NCBI GenBank assembly: GCA_046154735.1
Contig: JBJXFJ010000010.1
Span: forward strand, 1-5,258
Reading direction: 5' to 3'
Length of the DNA stretch: 5,258 bases
Origin: CAVXYC01 sp046154735
GTDB taxonomy: Bacteria > Chloroflexota > UBA6077 > JACCZL01
This document shows, one piece after another, positions 1 through 5,250 of this stretch. The translations under genes and the position numbers were made by a program. How positions within the stretch are numbered: the first letter of the stretch is position 1; each line of letters opens with the position of its first letter. The notes beneath the pieces were generated by a model. The model had not been told where the DNA came from and searched no databases. It saw only the letters and a program-made list of their open reading frames with translations.

Positions 1-255
1 CGCGCGGAGCGTCTCATCCCCCAGGAGCTTCACCGCGCTGTCATTCGTTTCCAGCGCATCGTAGGCCGCTCGCGCTGGATCCAGTCGGGCCAATCCAGCG
101 CATTGGCGCTGAGCCAGGGCTACCTGCCCGTCGTTGTCGCGCTCGGCGCAAGGATCGCCCGGAGCGATTTCGGTGTCATTCCTCACCCGCCAGCCGGCGC
201 TTTCGAGCCAGGCGAGGGTCGCCTCTTCCACGATGGATTCGGTGAAGGCACTCAG
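1..255 (-). pseudogene. hsdR: Type I restriction enzyme subunit R (HsdR) remnant, internally deleted, runs off the window
   Basis: HsdR is the motor and nuclease subunit of type I restriction complexes. The frame opens with SAFTESIVEEATLAWLESAG and then IAPGDPCAERD, which resembles the usual HsdR N-terminus (FTES.VEEA.LAWLE, IAPGEPAAER). After about 50 codons (junction near 66-78) it reads AYDALETNDSAVKLLGDETL, which I recognise from the C-terminal region of HsdR proteins (DUF3387 type), normally hundreds of residues later. The catalytic nuclease core and all helicase motifs should lie between and are absent, so I infer a large in-frame internal deletion. No ATG, GTG or TTG opens the frame: the only codon at the expected place is CTG at 253-255, overlapping the ancestral stop of the upstream nucleotidyltransferase gene as CTGA. 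An ATG-to-CTG start loss is likely. Family recognition is from memory and is fairly strong for both halves. The gene continues beyond base 1. Confidence 0.65.
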
Positions 256-446
256 ACAGGGGTTCCACGCTCACGGGCAAGGCGCAGCGGTTCAATAAGA
301 AAGTCACGAAGCTCCTGCACCACTTGATCGAGTGTGGGCGCCGTGAGGCGGTTCTTGGTGATGAACGCTCGCCACTGACTGCGTTTTGCCGAGTCGTTCG
401 CGAACTCGTCGCTCAAAGCCAGAGGAATAGTGGAGGACAGGGGCGT
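252..446 (-). pseudogene. Detached C-terminal coding remnant of the AbiEii-type nucleotidyltransferase
   Basis: Immediately after the TAA at 447-449 the same reading frame stays open for 64 codons and ends at TGA (252-254). The translation contains SDEFANDSAKRSQWRAF, then a KNRL segment and a helical VVQELRDFLIEPL stretch. This matches the usual C-terminal tail of AbiEii/AbiGii-type proteins, in which an FA.D..K..QWRAF motif precedes a final helix. Joined to the upstream 224 codons it would give a 289-residue protein, about normal for the family. One nonsense codon (for example from AAA, CAA or GAA) therefore explains the split, with no frameshift needed. It has no start codon or ribosome-binding site of its own that I can see, so it is probably untranslated unless the stop is read through. 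Confidence 0.75.
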
Positions 447-1121
447 TTAACGACGTTCGAATGTGGCCGAAACGGCGTCGTTGATCTCGATAGAGCTGAG
501 TCGCCCCTCTCTGGCGAGGGCGAGCACGTTGAAATAGTCTTTGAGACGACTGTTCATCATGCCCAGCGAGACCATTGCTTCGAGTTTCTCCGCGACCACG
601 CTGGCTCGCGGGTAGGCTCGGAGTCGCGGCGAAGGTTGTTCCGGGAGGAGGCTCGGGTACACGATCTCCTCGGGGCCTGGCGTTACGGCGTCTCCGTACC
701 CAACGTCAAGCTGCACGGTGATGCGAGCCGTTCCCAGAGTGGCCCTGAGTCGGACGCGCAATCCATCGTAGCGTGCCTGTTCGCGGATCTCGTCTGTGCG
801 CACTGAGGCTGCATCGTACTGTAGCGCGTCCTCGAGCTGTATCGCGCAGATTCCACGGATCGTGTCTGTGAGCAGCGCGGCGTCGGCCGGGCCAAATCCG
901 AGGAGATCTATATCCCGTGTTGGCCGATGTGGAGCGTCAAACCAGAGATGAAAGAGGAGCGCGCCTTTGAGCCAGTACTGATCGCGCGCTTCCGAGATCG
1001 AGAGGCGATAGAGCAACCGTTCCAGCGCGTATCGATCGAGCAGAAGGTTGAAGTTCTCGCCATGTGCTCGAGCTCGATTAAGCAGTCGATCGTGAATGGA
1101 CGCGGCGAGGCCCTGCGTCAC
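447..1121 (-). CDS. AbiEii/AbiGii-family nucleotidyltransferase toxin, truncated by a nonsense codon
   Basis: This is the toxin half of a type IV (AbiE) toxin-antitoxin pair; the family transfers nucleotides to RNA targets and arrests growth, which protects against phage. Visible motifs are LKGALLF (residues 51-57, the nucleotidyltransferase glycine motif), TRDIDLL (68-74, with metal-binding Asp70 and Asp72), LDVGYGD (138-144), AEKLEAM (177-183) and SRLKDYFNVLAL (191-202). The last has Asn198 where many relatives carry Asp. The start is GTG at 1119-1121, sharing four bases with the antitoxin stop (GTGA), so translation is probably coupled. The frame stops at TAA (447-449) after 224 codons, although 64 further family-like codons follow in frame. 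The nucleotidyltransferase core is complete, so the truncated protein could still fold, but loss of the C-terminal domain probably inactivates it. It could also be read as one pseudogene over 252-1121. Confidence 0.88.
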   Translation of the reverse strand: MTQGLAASIHDRLLNRARAHGENFNLLLDRYALERLLYRLSISEARDQYWLKGALLFHLWFDAPHRPTRDIDLLGFGPADAALLTDTIRGICAIQLEDALQYDAASVRTDEIREQARYDGLRVRLRATLGTARITVQLDVGYGDAVTPGPEEIVYPSLLPEQPSPRLRAYPRASVVAEKLEAMVSLGMMNSRLKDYFNVLALAREGRLSSIEINDAVSATFERR

Positions 1122-1720
1122 GTTACGGCTTCCAGGTACGGCCTCATGATGTTGGCGACCCGGTCAACCTTGGCGAAGTGCCACAGATCGTCCATCGTGA
1201 CGCGTTTGTCGCCCAGCGCCTCTCGAAGCGCCTCAAGCGCGACATCGAGCCCGACCTTGTTGCGGAATTTGAAGCAGTCAGCCACGGTCTTGGCGATGCT
1301 CGTGACCCGGAGTGTCGTTGCGTCCACTCGATGGCTGTCGACACCGGCGTCTAGGGTTGCAGCCGACATGCGCACCACGCGCAGTGGGGGGTGGTCCATG
1401 CGAGGTGGTTGTGCCTTATTGCCGATGGCGATCCAGACATCGAATGGTGCCTGTGTGGTGAGCTCATGGAAGTGCAGCGCCGTGAGCAGACAAAAGACAA
1501 CGCCTGGGGCGCGCTTGGCGACGGTGATCAGATCGCGGTGCTCGCCAGGCTGGTAACCTGGCAGCGCGTAGACGCCGCGCGCTGGTCGCGTCAGCGCGCC
1601 AGTTGCAACGAGGCGTGACAGTTCACTACGGGTGGCTCCGGTTTGCTCGAGCAGTTCATGAGATCGGGCAGACCCTGTGAGGCGCAGGAGCTCTTCTGCT
1701 TTCTCACGTGGTGAAGGCAT
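1118..1720 (-). CDS. AbiEi-family type IV antitoxin and transcriptional autorepressor
   Basis: AbiEi proteins counteract the partner nucleotidyltransferase and repress their own operon through an N-terminal winged helix-turn-helix. This 200-residue product has that layout: a wHTH over about residues 5-55 (LLEQTGATRSELSRLVATGA, then the wing around RGVYALPGY), followed by the AbiEi_4-type C-terminal domain. That domain shows the ITVAKRAPGVVFCLLTALHFHEL helix region (about 65-87), PFDVWIAI (91-98), a strand pair around PPLRVVRMS, and SIAKTVADCFKFRNKVGLD (about 141-159). Length is normal and no motif looks damaged. ATG at 1718-1720 gives the usual N-terminus. No good Shine-Dalgarno precedes it, which fits a leaderless or very short leader transcript. 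It overlaps the toxin gene by 4 bp and has a perfect inverted repeat immediately upstream. Whatever remains of the operon may still be autoregulated by it. Confidence 0.9.
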   Translation of the reverse strand: MPSPREKAEELLRLTGSARSHELLEQTGATRSELSRLVATGALTRPARGVYALPGYQPGEHRDLITVAKRAPGVVFCLLTALHFHELTTQAPFDVWIAIGNKAQPPRMDHPPLRVVRMSAATLDAGVDSHRVDATTLRVTSIAKTVADCFKFRNKVGLDVALEALREALGDKRVTMDDLWHFAKVDRVANIMRPYLEAVT

Positions 1721-1726
1721 GGCTCT

Positions 1727-1754
1727 ATTGTTCCATATTCTCGGTAGTTATCAA
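1727..1754 (-). promoter_or_regulatory. Candidate promoter of the AbiE operon
   Basis: On the minus strand, TTGATA (1749-1754, five of six bases of the -35 consensus) lies 16 bp from AACAAT (1727-1732, four of six bases of the -10 consensus). Only six bases separate the -10 hexamer from the ATG at 1718-1720, so the transcript would start at or next to the start codon. That fits the missing Shine-Dalgarno. The -35 falls in the spacer of the inverted repeat, and the -10 overlaps the edge of its proximal arm, so a bound repressor would block polymerase. This is inference from hexamer matching only. Confidence 0.35.
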
Positions 1755-1776
1755 CAAGTACCGAGAATATGGAACA
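1729..1776. promoter_or_regulatory. Perfect 18-bp inverted repeat, probable AbiEi operator
   Basis: TGTTCCATATTCTCGGTA at 1729-1746 is the exact reverse complement of 1759-1776, with a 12-bp spacer between. The repeat starts 8 bp upstream of the antitoxin ATG. Characterised AbiEi antitoxins bind paired inverted repeats in their own promoter, so this is the expected position and form for an autoregulatory operator. Perfect conservation of both arms contrasts with the decay of the downstream toxin and HsdR frames. A transcription terminator is unlikely because no T-run follows on either strand and the arms are rather AT-rich. Confidence 0.75.
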
Positions 1777-2063
1777 GCCACAAGACGATTACACGGCTGC
1801 TCCGCGAGACCCGTCCGCACAGGTGTGTGCATGTTGTGCAGTGCGATGGGCGTCATTCGCACCGTTTTTCATCGTCCAGAAAGCGACTCTTCAGCCGGAA
1901 AAGGGCGGTTTGCCCCGCAACGAAATCGGAGATTCCACTGAACTATGCTCCCCTCACAAGGACCGTGGGGGCACGACCACGCGGAATAAGCAGGAATGAG
2001 CAGGCATTGACAAGTCTCCCGGCGACATTCAGCCCGACATGACACTCGGAATTGTGAAACTAC
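1777..2063. other. Intergenic region without a supportable gene
   Basis: This stretch of 287 bases separates the AbiE operator from the end of the ATPase fragment. Open frames crossing it have no family-like sequence and one runs straight through the operator, so I accept none. Minor features are a 10-nt near-perfect tandem duplication (AATAAGCAGG then AATGAGCAGG, 1985-2004) and a short GGGC/GCCC hairpin (1903-1915) followed by TTTT on the minus strand, too weak to call a terminator. Confidence 0.5.
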
Positions 2064-2647
2064 TCACGCACCTGCCCAATGCAAGACGGGCCGACTGAGG
2101 AAATCACCCAGCCCAATGCCATCGCCGCCAACCAGCAAAGTGCCGTGGGGGTGGAAGGCGGCTGAGAACGCGGCCAGGCCGGGGTGCGCCTGCGGTGCCC
2201 GACCACTCTTGACCTCGATTGCCGTGATCCACGGCCCGGATTGCACCACGTAATCCACTTCCTGATTCCGCTCCCGCCAGTAAAAGACCTGACAGTCACC
2301 AGCGGCGGCCGCGTTCATCAAATGCGCCCCCACGGCCGATTCCACCAGGTGGCCCCAGAGCTCGGGGTTGGATCGCGCCTCCTCGAAGGTGAGCCCGGAC
2401 GCGGCCGTGAGCAGCGCGGTGTTGAATACCTGGAGCATTGGGCTGGAGCCACGGCTGCGTGCCGCGTCGCCGCCGTATTTGGAGATTCCCCCTACCATTC
2501 CGGCCCCGGCCAAGAGGTCCAGGTAATGCGCCAGAGTGGTGGTATTTCCGGCATCCTGGAGCTGGCCAAGCATCTTCGTATAGGACATGATCTGTCCCGA
2601 GTAGCGACAGGCCAGCTCAAAGAGGCGACGCAGGAGGGCCGGTTTGT

Positions 2648-2716
2648 CTACGCGCGCAAGCTCCCCACGGTGGCGTAGGCATTGACAATATCCATCTGGT
2701 CCCTCACAGACTTCAC
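2648..2716 (-). pseudogene. N-terminal stub of an IS21-type IstA transposase
   Basis: In a frame different from the ATPase fragment, GTG at 2714-2716 opens VKSVRDQMDIVNAYATVGSL followed by RA and a TAG stop at 2648-2650. The segment QMDIVNAYATVGSLRA resembles the start of IS21-family IstA proteins, where a (M)DIVNAY..VG..RAAA region leads into the first helix-turn-helix. A strong Shine-Dalgarno (AGGGGAGG, six bases before the GTG) supports a once functional start. Similarity ends where the ATPase fragment begins, so the transposase gene was cut after about 22 codons out of a normal several hundred. The adjacent terminal repeats support the assignment. The stub is short, so the family call rests partly on them. 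Confidence 0.6.
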
Positions 2717-2734
2717 CGGGAGCCTCCCCTTGCA

Positions 2735-2760
2735 TGCTGAGTGGCGTGACACCCTCAGCA
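2735..2760. promoter_or_regulatory. Hairpin in the IS21 leader ahead of istA
   Basis: TGCTGAG (2735-2741) and CTCAGCA (2754-2760) form a perfect 7-bp stem around a 12-base loop. On the minus strand the stem ends just before the AGGGGAGG ribosome-binding site of the istA start. Insertion sequences often carry leader hairpins that limit read-through expression of the transposase, and this one could do so; function is inferred from position only. Confidence 0.35.
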
Positions 2761-2802
2761 TCGTCGGGCGGGGGCTCCCGCTCCACTTCAACTCAACAGA
2801 AT

Positions 2803-2847
2803 GTGGAGACTTTCATTGGCGCTCAGTGGGGACTTTAGCTTGGCGCT
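2803..2847. repeat. Tandem terminal repeats of the IS21-type end
   Basis: GTGGAGACTTTCATTGGCGC (2803-2822, then T) and GTGGGGACTTTAGCTTGGCG (2826-2845, then CT) are two copies of a 21-22 bp unit in direct orientation, spaced 23 bp apart from start to start. They differ only at one purine and in the CA/AGC core. The outer copy lies 5 bp from the presumed element tip at 2852. In IS21 elements such repeats are transposase-binding sites at each end. Confidence 0.65.
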
Positions 2848-2919
2848 CTACAATACCTCAACAGAGACCCAGTTCAGACGATTGGACGGTGAGTGATACG
2901 TAATGAGAGCAGGACTCGC

Positions 2920-3492
2920 GTGGCTGACTCGCTGAGCCAGCATGTCCCGGCAGAACGCGAGCTCCACGATCATTCATCCGGCCAGAAGACGATCGTTCTT
3001 CGACGTCGTTTCGACGCACCGATTGAGCGTGTTTGGGAGGCGCTGACCAGTCCGGAGTGTCTGGTTCGCTGGTATCTCCCACTGGGTGGCGACCTGCGCG
3101 AAGGTGGCTACTATTTCCTGGAAGGCAATGCCGTTGGGGAGATCCAGCGGTGCGACCGACCTCATGAGCTTGCCCTCACCTGGATCTACGGCGAGTTCTC
3201 GAGCGATCTCAGCGTGCGCCTCCTGCCCCGCGGTGAGCTCACCCTGCTGGAGCTCCAGCACGAGCCAATTCCGTTGGACATGATTGCCAATCCCACGCCT
3301 GAGCTGTGGGGGCTGGCCGTGAACTGGGAGATGCTCCTGATTGGCCTCGGCGAGTTTCTGGATGGGCGCACGCCAGCCGGGCGAGCGGTGGATTGGATGC
3401 GGCTCATCTCAGAAGAAGAGCGAGCCGCAACGGCCGAGGTTGCCAGACAGATCAACGAGGATTGGTTGGTGGCCTGCGGTGCGGGAGGATAG
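2920..3492 (+). CDS. SRPBCC / AHSA1-like (Aha1 C-terminal domain type) protein
   Basis: This product of about 190 residues belongs to the START-like SRPBCC fold, a helix-grip barrel that binds hydrophobic ligands. It is of the AHSA1 subtype, named after the Hsp90 co-chaperone domain; most bacterial members have no known ligand. With M1 at GTG 2920, the core starts with IVLRRRFDAPIERVWEALTS (about 25-44) and PECLVRWYLP (45-54). It continues through GGDLREGGYYF and GNAVGEIQRCDRPHELALTW (69-88) and ends in the long C-terminal helix NWEMLLIGLGEFLDG (135-149), followed by an extra helical tail. The 2920 start is chosen because AGGA lies five bases upstream and MADSLSQHV is a natural N-terminus. 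An alternative GTG at 2893, preceded by GGA, would add nine residues. The gene begins about 70 bp from the IS21 end, faces the next gene convergently and appears intact. Confidence 0.85.
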   Translation: MADSLSQHVPAERELHDHSSGQKTIVLRRRFDAPIERVWEALTSPECLVRWYLPLGGDLREGGYYFLEGNAVGEIQRCDRPHELALTWIYGEFSSDLSVRLLPRGELTLLELQHEPIPLDMIANPTPELWGLAVNWEMLLIGLGEFLDGRTPAGRAVDWMRLISEEERAATAEVARQINEDWLVACGAGG

Positions 3493-3705
3493 AGGGCAAA
3501 GTGTAAAGTGCAAAAGGAAAAGTGCAAAAGGAAAAGTGCAAAATTGGTGTCCTGGTGACCGTCCTCTGTGACGGTCATGTCCGGGAGCTCCCTGGTGCTT
3601 CGGGATGACCGTGCAACGGGAGTCATTTACAAGGGCCGGTCAGAAGGACACCAATTTTGCACTCTGCACTTTGCCTTTTACACTTTAGCTTTTGCCCTTT
3701 GCCTC
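3492..3705. repeat. 214-bp imperfect inverted-repeat element with internal tandem repeats and hairpins
   Basis: The left arm (3492-3552) and right arm (3646-3705) are imperfect reverse complements of 61 and 60 bases. The inner 17 bp, GTGCAAAATTGGTGTCC at 3536-3552, pair perfectly with 3646-3662, and the outer tips also match (GAGGGCAAAG against CTTTGCCTC). The left arm holds a 14-nt tandem repeat, GTGCAAAAGGAAAA, at 3508-3521 and 3522-3535 plus a partial third copy. The 93-bp centre contains a perfect 8-bp hairpin (TGACCGTC 3556-3563 with 3570-3577), the 10-bp palindrome GGGAGCTCCC (3583-3592) and an ATGAC...GTCAT hairpin (3605-3626). The element fills the gap between two convergent stop codons almost exactly. 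It could be a small non-autonomous mobile repeat, an RNA-level structure or a boundary between transcription units. No coding capacity is evident. Confidence 0.8.
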
Positions 3706-3921
3706 CTAGGTAAGCCCCTCCGTGTGCGTGCCTGAGACCTGGCCGATGATCTCCTCGAAGGGGATTTCGCGGATGTCTCCCACGGGGATTTCGGGGTTGT
3801 CCAGGGAGTCCAGGTACTTCACGCGGACGTGAATCTCGTCAGGCATGAGGGATTGCACCTCAATCAGACTGCCGTCTGAAAGGGTGCATTCCATGCCCGG
3901 GCGAATGTGCTTGATGTTCAT
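3706..3921 (-). CDS. Small protein of unknown function downstream of the Rieske oxygenase gene
   Basis: I do not recognise a named family. The 71-residue product starts MNIKHIRPGMECTLSDGSLI and alternates short hydrophobic strands with acidic turns (IEVQSL, EIHVRVKYL, IPVGDIREIPFEEI), suggesting a small beta-barrel of SH3-like or KOW-like character. It has no cysteines beyond Cys12, no signal peptide and no membrane segment. Start ATG (3919-3921) has GGAG about nine bases upstream. It lies 20 bp behind the oxygenase stop on the same strand, so the two are probably one operon, and it may be an accessory protein or simply co-transcribed. The frame ends exactly at the border of the inverted-repeat element, and the last residues (SGTHTEGLT) look unstructured. 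Codon use resembles the oxygenase gene, which supports real coding. Confidence 0.7.
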   Translation of the reverse strand: MNIKHIRPGMECTLSDGSLIEVQSLMPDEIHVRVKYLDSLDNPEIPVGDIREIPFEEIIGQVSGTHTEGLT

Positions 3922-3941
3922 TCGGTTCTGCTCCGGTTCGT

Positions 3942-5240
3942 CTAATCGCGCGGGTGTATCTGGCCGAAGCCGGCAAGCTCTTTCACAACGGCTTCCGGCG
4001 TTGGTAGGCCGGCCTTGCGGGCACGCTGCTGGGCAATGGGGCTGTATTTGACTGCCTGACCCGTGGCGATCTCGCCCTTCTTGCGCCCTCGACCGCGGCC
4101 GTCGTCCGGAACGGAGATGGACACGTTTGTGGCCGGATCTCGGAATGTGTTCATTGGGTCGCCACCCTGCTCCACAATCTTCATCTGATCGCGCAGCAGC
4201 CGCCGATAGAGAATGATTCCACGATCAGACTCACCCAGGTGCTCGGTCCAGCGCGGTGTCACCGGTCCCTGCGAGGCCCAGGCGAAGTTGTCCTGACCTG
4301 AGTTATTGTCCATCACATCCCAGATGGGCAGACCATCACGGCCAACGCCGGGCAGCGGCACCTGGTAGAGCGGGATGTCACCCTTGGCCTGCTCAGCCTC
4401 GTCCTCTTCACGCTCGTGCACGTTGTACCACCAGTAGAGCGTGTGGGTATCGTCAATCGGAACGCGGATCTGATCCTGGCGCAGCATATTGGGGAAGCAG
4501 ATGGGATGGCCAATGGCCCAGTTGGGATGGCTCTCATCATCACCATCCAGCACGCGCCGCTTCACAATGCCGTGCTCAAAGATGTCAAAGCCGATTTTCT
4601 CGTGGCGGCGCACGTCGGTACGCTGGCGCCAGAAGGCGGGATCCACGTGGGGCCGATCCAGGCGCTCCAGCACATAATTGGCGAAGTATTGATGGAGCCA
4701 CTCCACATGGACCGGATCCAGCGAGTTCTCCATGATCTGCAGCCAGTTACACGGCAAAATGGCCCAACCGATATCGCGTACGCCGTCCTTAACAAAGGCT
4801 TCCCAGCGTGGCACCATGGGCTTGGCCTCAAGCGGTCCCATCCATGCCCAGAGCATGCCGCCCAGCTCTTCCACTGGGTAGGTAAGCACCTGGATGCGGT
4901 CCTTAAATGTCGAGTCTGGCGACTCTGCCGGCTGCTCCAGGCAGTTGCCCTGTGGATCAAAGAGCCAGCCGTGGTAGGGGCAGCGTAGGCCCTCCGCCTC
5001 TGGAATGCCCCAGAGCATGTTCACATTGCGATGCGGGCAGAACTCCTGCATGAGCCCGTATCCGCCTGATCGGTCTTTGTATGCGATCAGATGCTCGCCC
5101 AACAGATCGACCGCACGCGTCGGATGTGCATCCAACTGAGCGACCGTGGCAAACGGCATCCAGTACCGACGAAGCAGGGCGCCCATGGGCGTCCCGGCTC
5201 CCACCTGTGTGAATCGCTCGTTCTGTTCCTTCGTTAGCAC
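3942..5240 (-). CDS. Rieske non-heme iron oxygenase, alpha subunit (phthalate dioxygenase-like)
   Basis: This is the catalytic subunit of a two- or three-component ring-hydroxylating or demethylating oxygenase, cytoplasmic and dependent on a reductase that is not in this window. In the 432-residue product the N-terminal Rieske domain has Cys68-Pro-His70 and Cys87-Pro-Tyr-His90 with 16 residues between the pairs, binding the [2Fe-2S] cluster. The catalytic domain has ENSLDPVHVEWLH, with Asn172, Asp175 and the iron ligands His178 and His183. The likely third ligand is Asp317 in SGQDNFAWASQGP, followed by EHLGESDRGIILYRRLL, typical of the phthalate dioxygenase/vanillate demethylase branch. Length is normal for that branch and no residue looks missing; the substrate cannot be told. 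I start at GTG 5238-5240, which has a strong GGAGG five bases upstream and yields MLTKEQNERFTQVGAGTPMG, like relatives. The TTG at 5250-5252 overlaps that ribosome-binding site. Confidence 0.95.
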   Translation of the reverse strand: MLTKEQNERFTQVGAGTPMGALLRRYWMPFATVAQLDAHPTRAVDLLGEHLIAYKDRSGGYGLMQEFCPHRNVNMLWGIPEAEGLRCPYHGWLFDPQGNCLEQPAESPDSTFKDRIQVLTYPVEELGGMLWAWMGPLEAKPMVPRWEAFVKDGVRDIGWAILPCNWLQIMENSLDPVHVEWLHQYFANYVLERLDRPHVDPAFWRQRTDVRRHEKIGFDIFEHGIVKRRVLDGDDESHPNWAIGHPICFPNMLRQDQIRVPIDDTHTLYWWYNVHEREEDEAEQAKGDIPLYQVPLPGVGRDGLPIWDVMDNNSGQDNFAWASQGPVTPRWTEHLGESDRGIILYRRLLRDQMKIVEQGGDPMNTFRDPATNVSISVPDDGRGRGRKKGEIATGQAVKYSPIAQQRARKAGLPTPEAVVKELAGFGQIHPRD

Positions 5241-5245
5241 CTTTG

Positions 5246-5250
5246 CCTCC
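5246..5250 (-). promoter_or_regulatory. Shine-Dalgarno that fixes the oxygenase start
   Basis: GGAGG on the minus strand lies five bases before GTG 5238-5240. The longer open frame would start at TTG (5250-5252), which shares a base with this site and has no ribosome-binding sequence visible in the eight bases left in the window. The shorter start is therefore preferred. Confidence 0.75.

Larger units (their letters stand above)
2064..2786 (-). pseudogene. 5'-truncated ATPase, C-terminal DUF4143 domain only, in a chimeric open frame
   Basis: Full members of this family have about 400 residues: an N-terminal AAA_14 P-loop ATPase followed by a C-terminal DUF4143 domain related to PD-(D/E)XK nucleases. 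Here only the C-terminal half survives. Family-like sequence starts at RVDKPALLRRLFELACRYSG (residue 45, near base 2654) and continues through TTTLAHYLDLL (82-92), WGHLVESAVGAHL (144-156, Glu149) and YWRERNQEVDYVV (169-181, Asp178) to AIEVKSGR (189-196, Glu191 and Lys193), giving the D...ExK signature. No Walker A or B motif is present. The first 44 residues of the open frame are unlike the family. They come from reading the neighbouring IS21-type remnant in the wrong frame, so the 240-codon frame is a junction artefact. Its biological role is unknown; the domain occurs in many bacteria, often in accessory DNA. Confidence 0.8.
2650..2852 (-). mobile_element. Left-end remnant of an IS21-family insertion sequence
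   Basis: Read on the minus strand, the element begins TGTAGAGCGCCAAGC at base 2852, carries two tandemly spaced GCGCCAA...AAAGTCYCCAC repeats, then a leader of about 85 bp with a hairpin, a strong ribosome-binding site and the start of istA. Ends that start with TG, multiple terminal repeats and an adjacent istA start are typical of the IS21 family. The element is broken at about 2650, where it joins a headless ATPase gene. No second end, no istB and no further istA sequence appear in the window, so it cannot move on its own. A deletion or replacement starting inside the insertion sequence could have removed both the rest of it and the 5' half of the ATPase. Confidence 0.6.

Noticed and set aside
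447..449. TAA read as a recoded or reassigned codon
   Set aside because: Genuine ends elsewhere in the window use TAG and TGA, so reassignment of TAA cannot be excluded from them, but no recoding structure is visible and a simple nonsense change is the plainest reading.
324..806. Long plus-strand open frames opposite the toxin and HsdR remnant
   Set aside because: They are antisense to frames with clear family motifs, and their translations are low-complexity and arginine- or glutamate-rich with no recognisable domain.
1899..1915. Short GGGC/GCCC hairpin followed by TTTT on the minus strand, as a terminator
   Set aside because: The stem is only four base pairs and the T-run is four bases, too weak to call.
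2007..2012. TTGACA on the plus strand as a -35 element
   Set aside because: No acceptable -10 lies 16-18 bp downstream and no gene follows on that strand.
1677..2042. Plus-strand open frame of 121 codons
   Set aside because: It starts inside the antitoxin gene, runs through the inverted-repeat operator, and shows no domain or ribosome-binding site.
2792..2865. Direct repeat CTCAACAGA at 2792-2800 and 2857-2865
   Set aside because: One copy lies inside the element and one outside, so it is not a target-site duplication; nine bases may be chance.
3508..3543. CRISPR-like or iteron array from the 14-nt tandem units
   Set aside because: The units are contiguous with no spacers, only about 2.5 copies, and they form one arm of a larger inverted repeat.
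3492..3705. Retron-type ncRNA (inverted ends around a structured centre)
   Set aside because: No reverse transcriptase gene is near, and both flanking genes have unrelated, recognisable or complete frames pointing toward the element.
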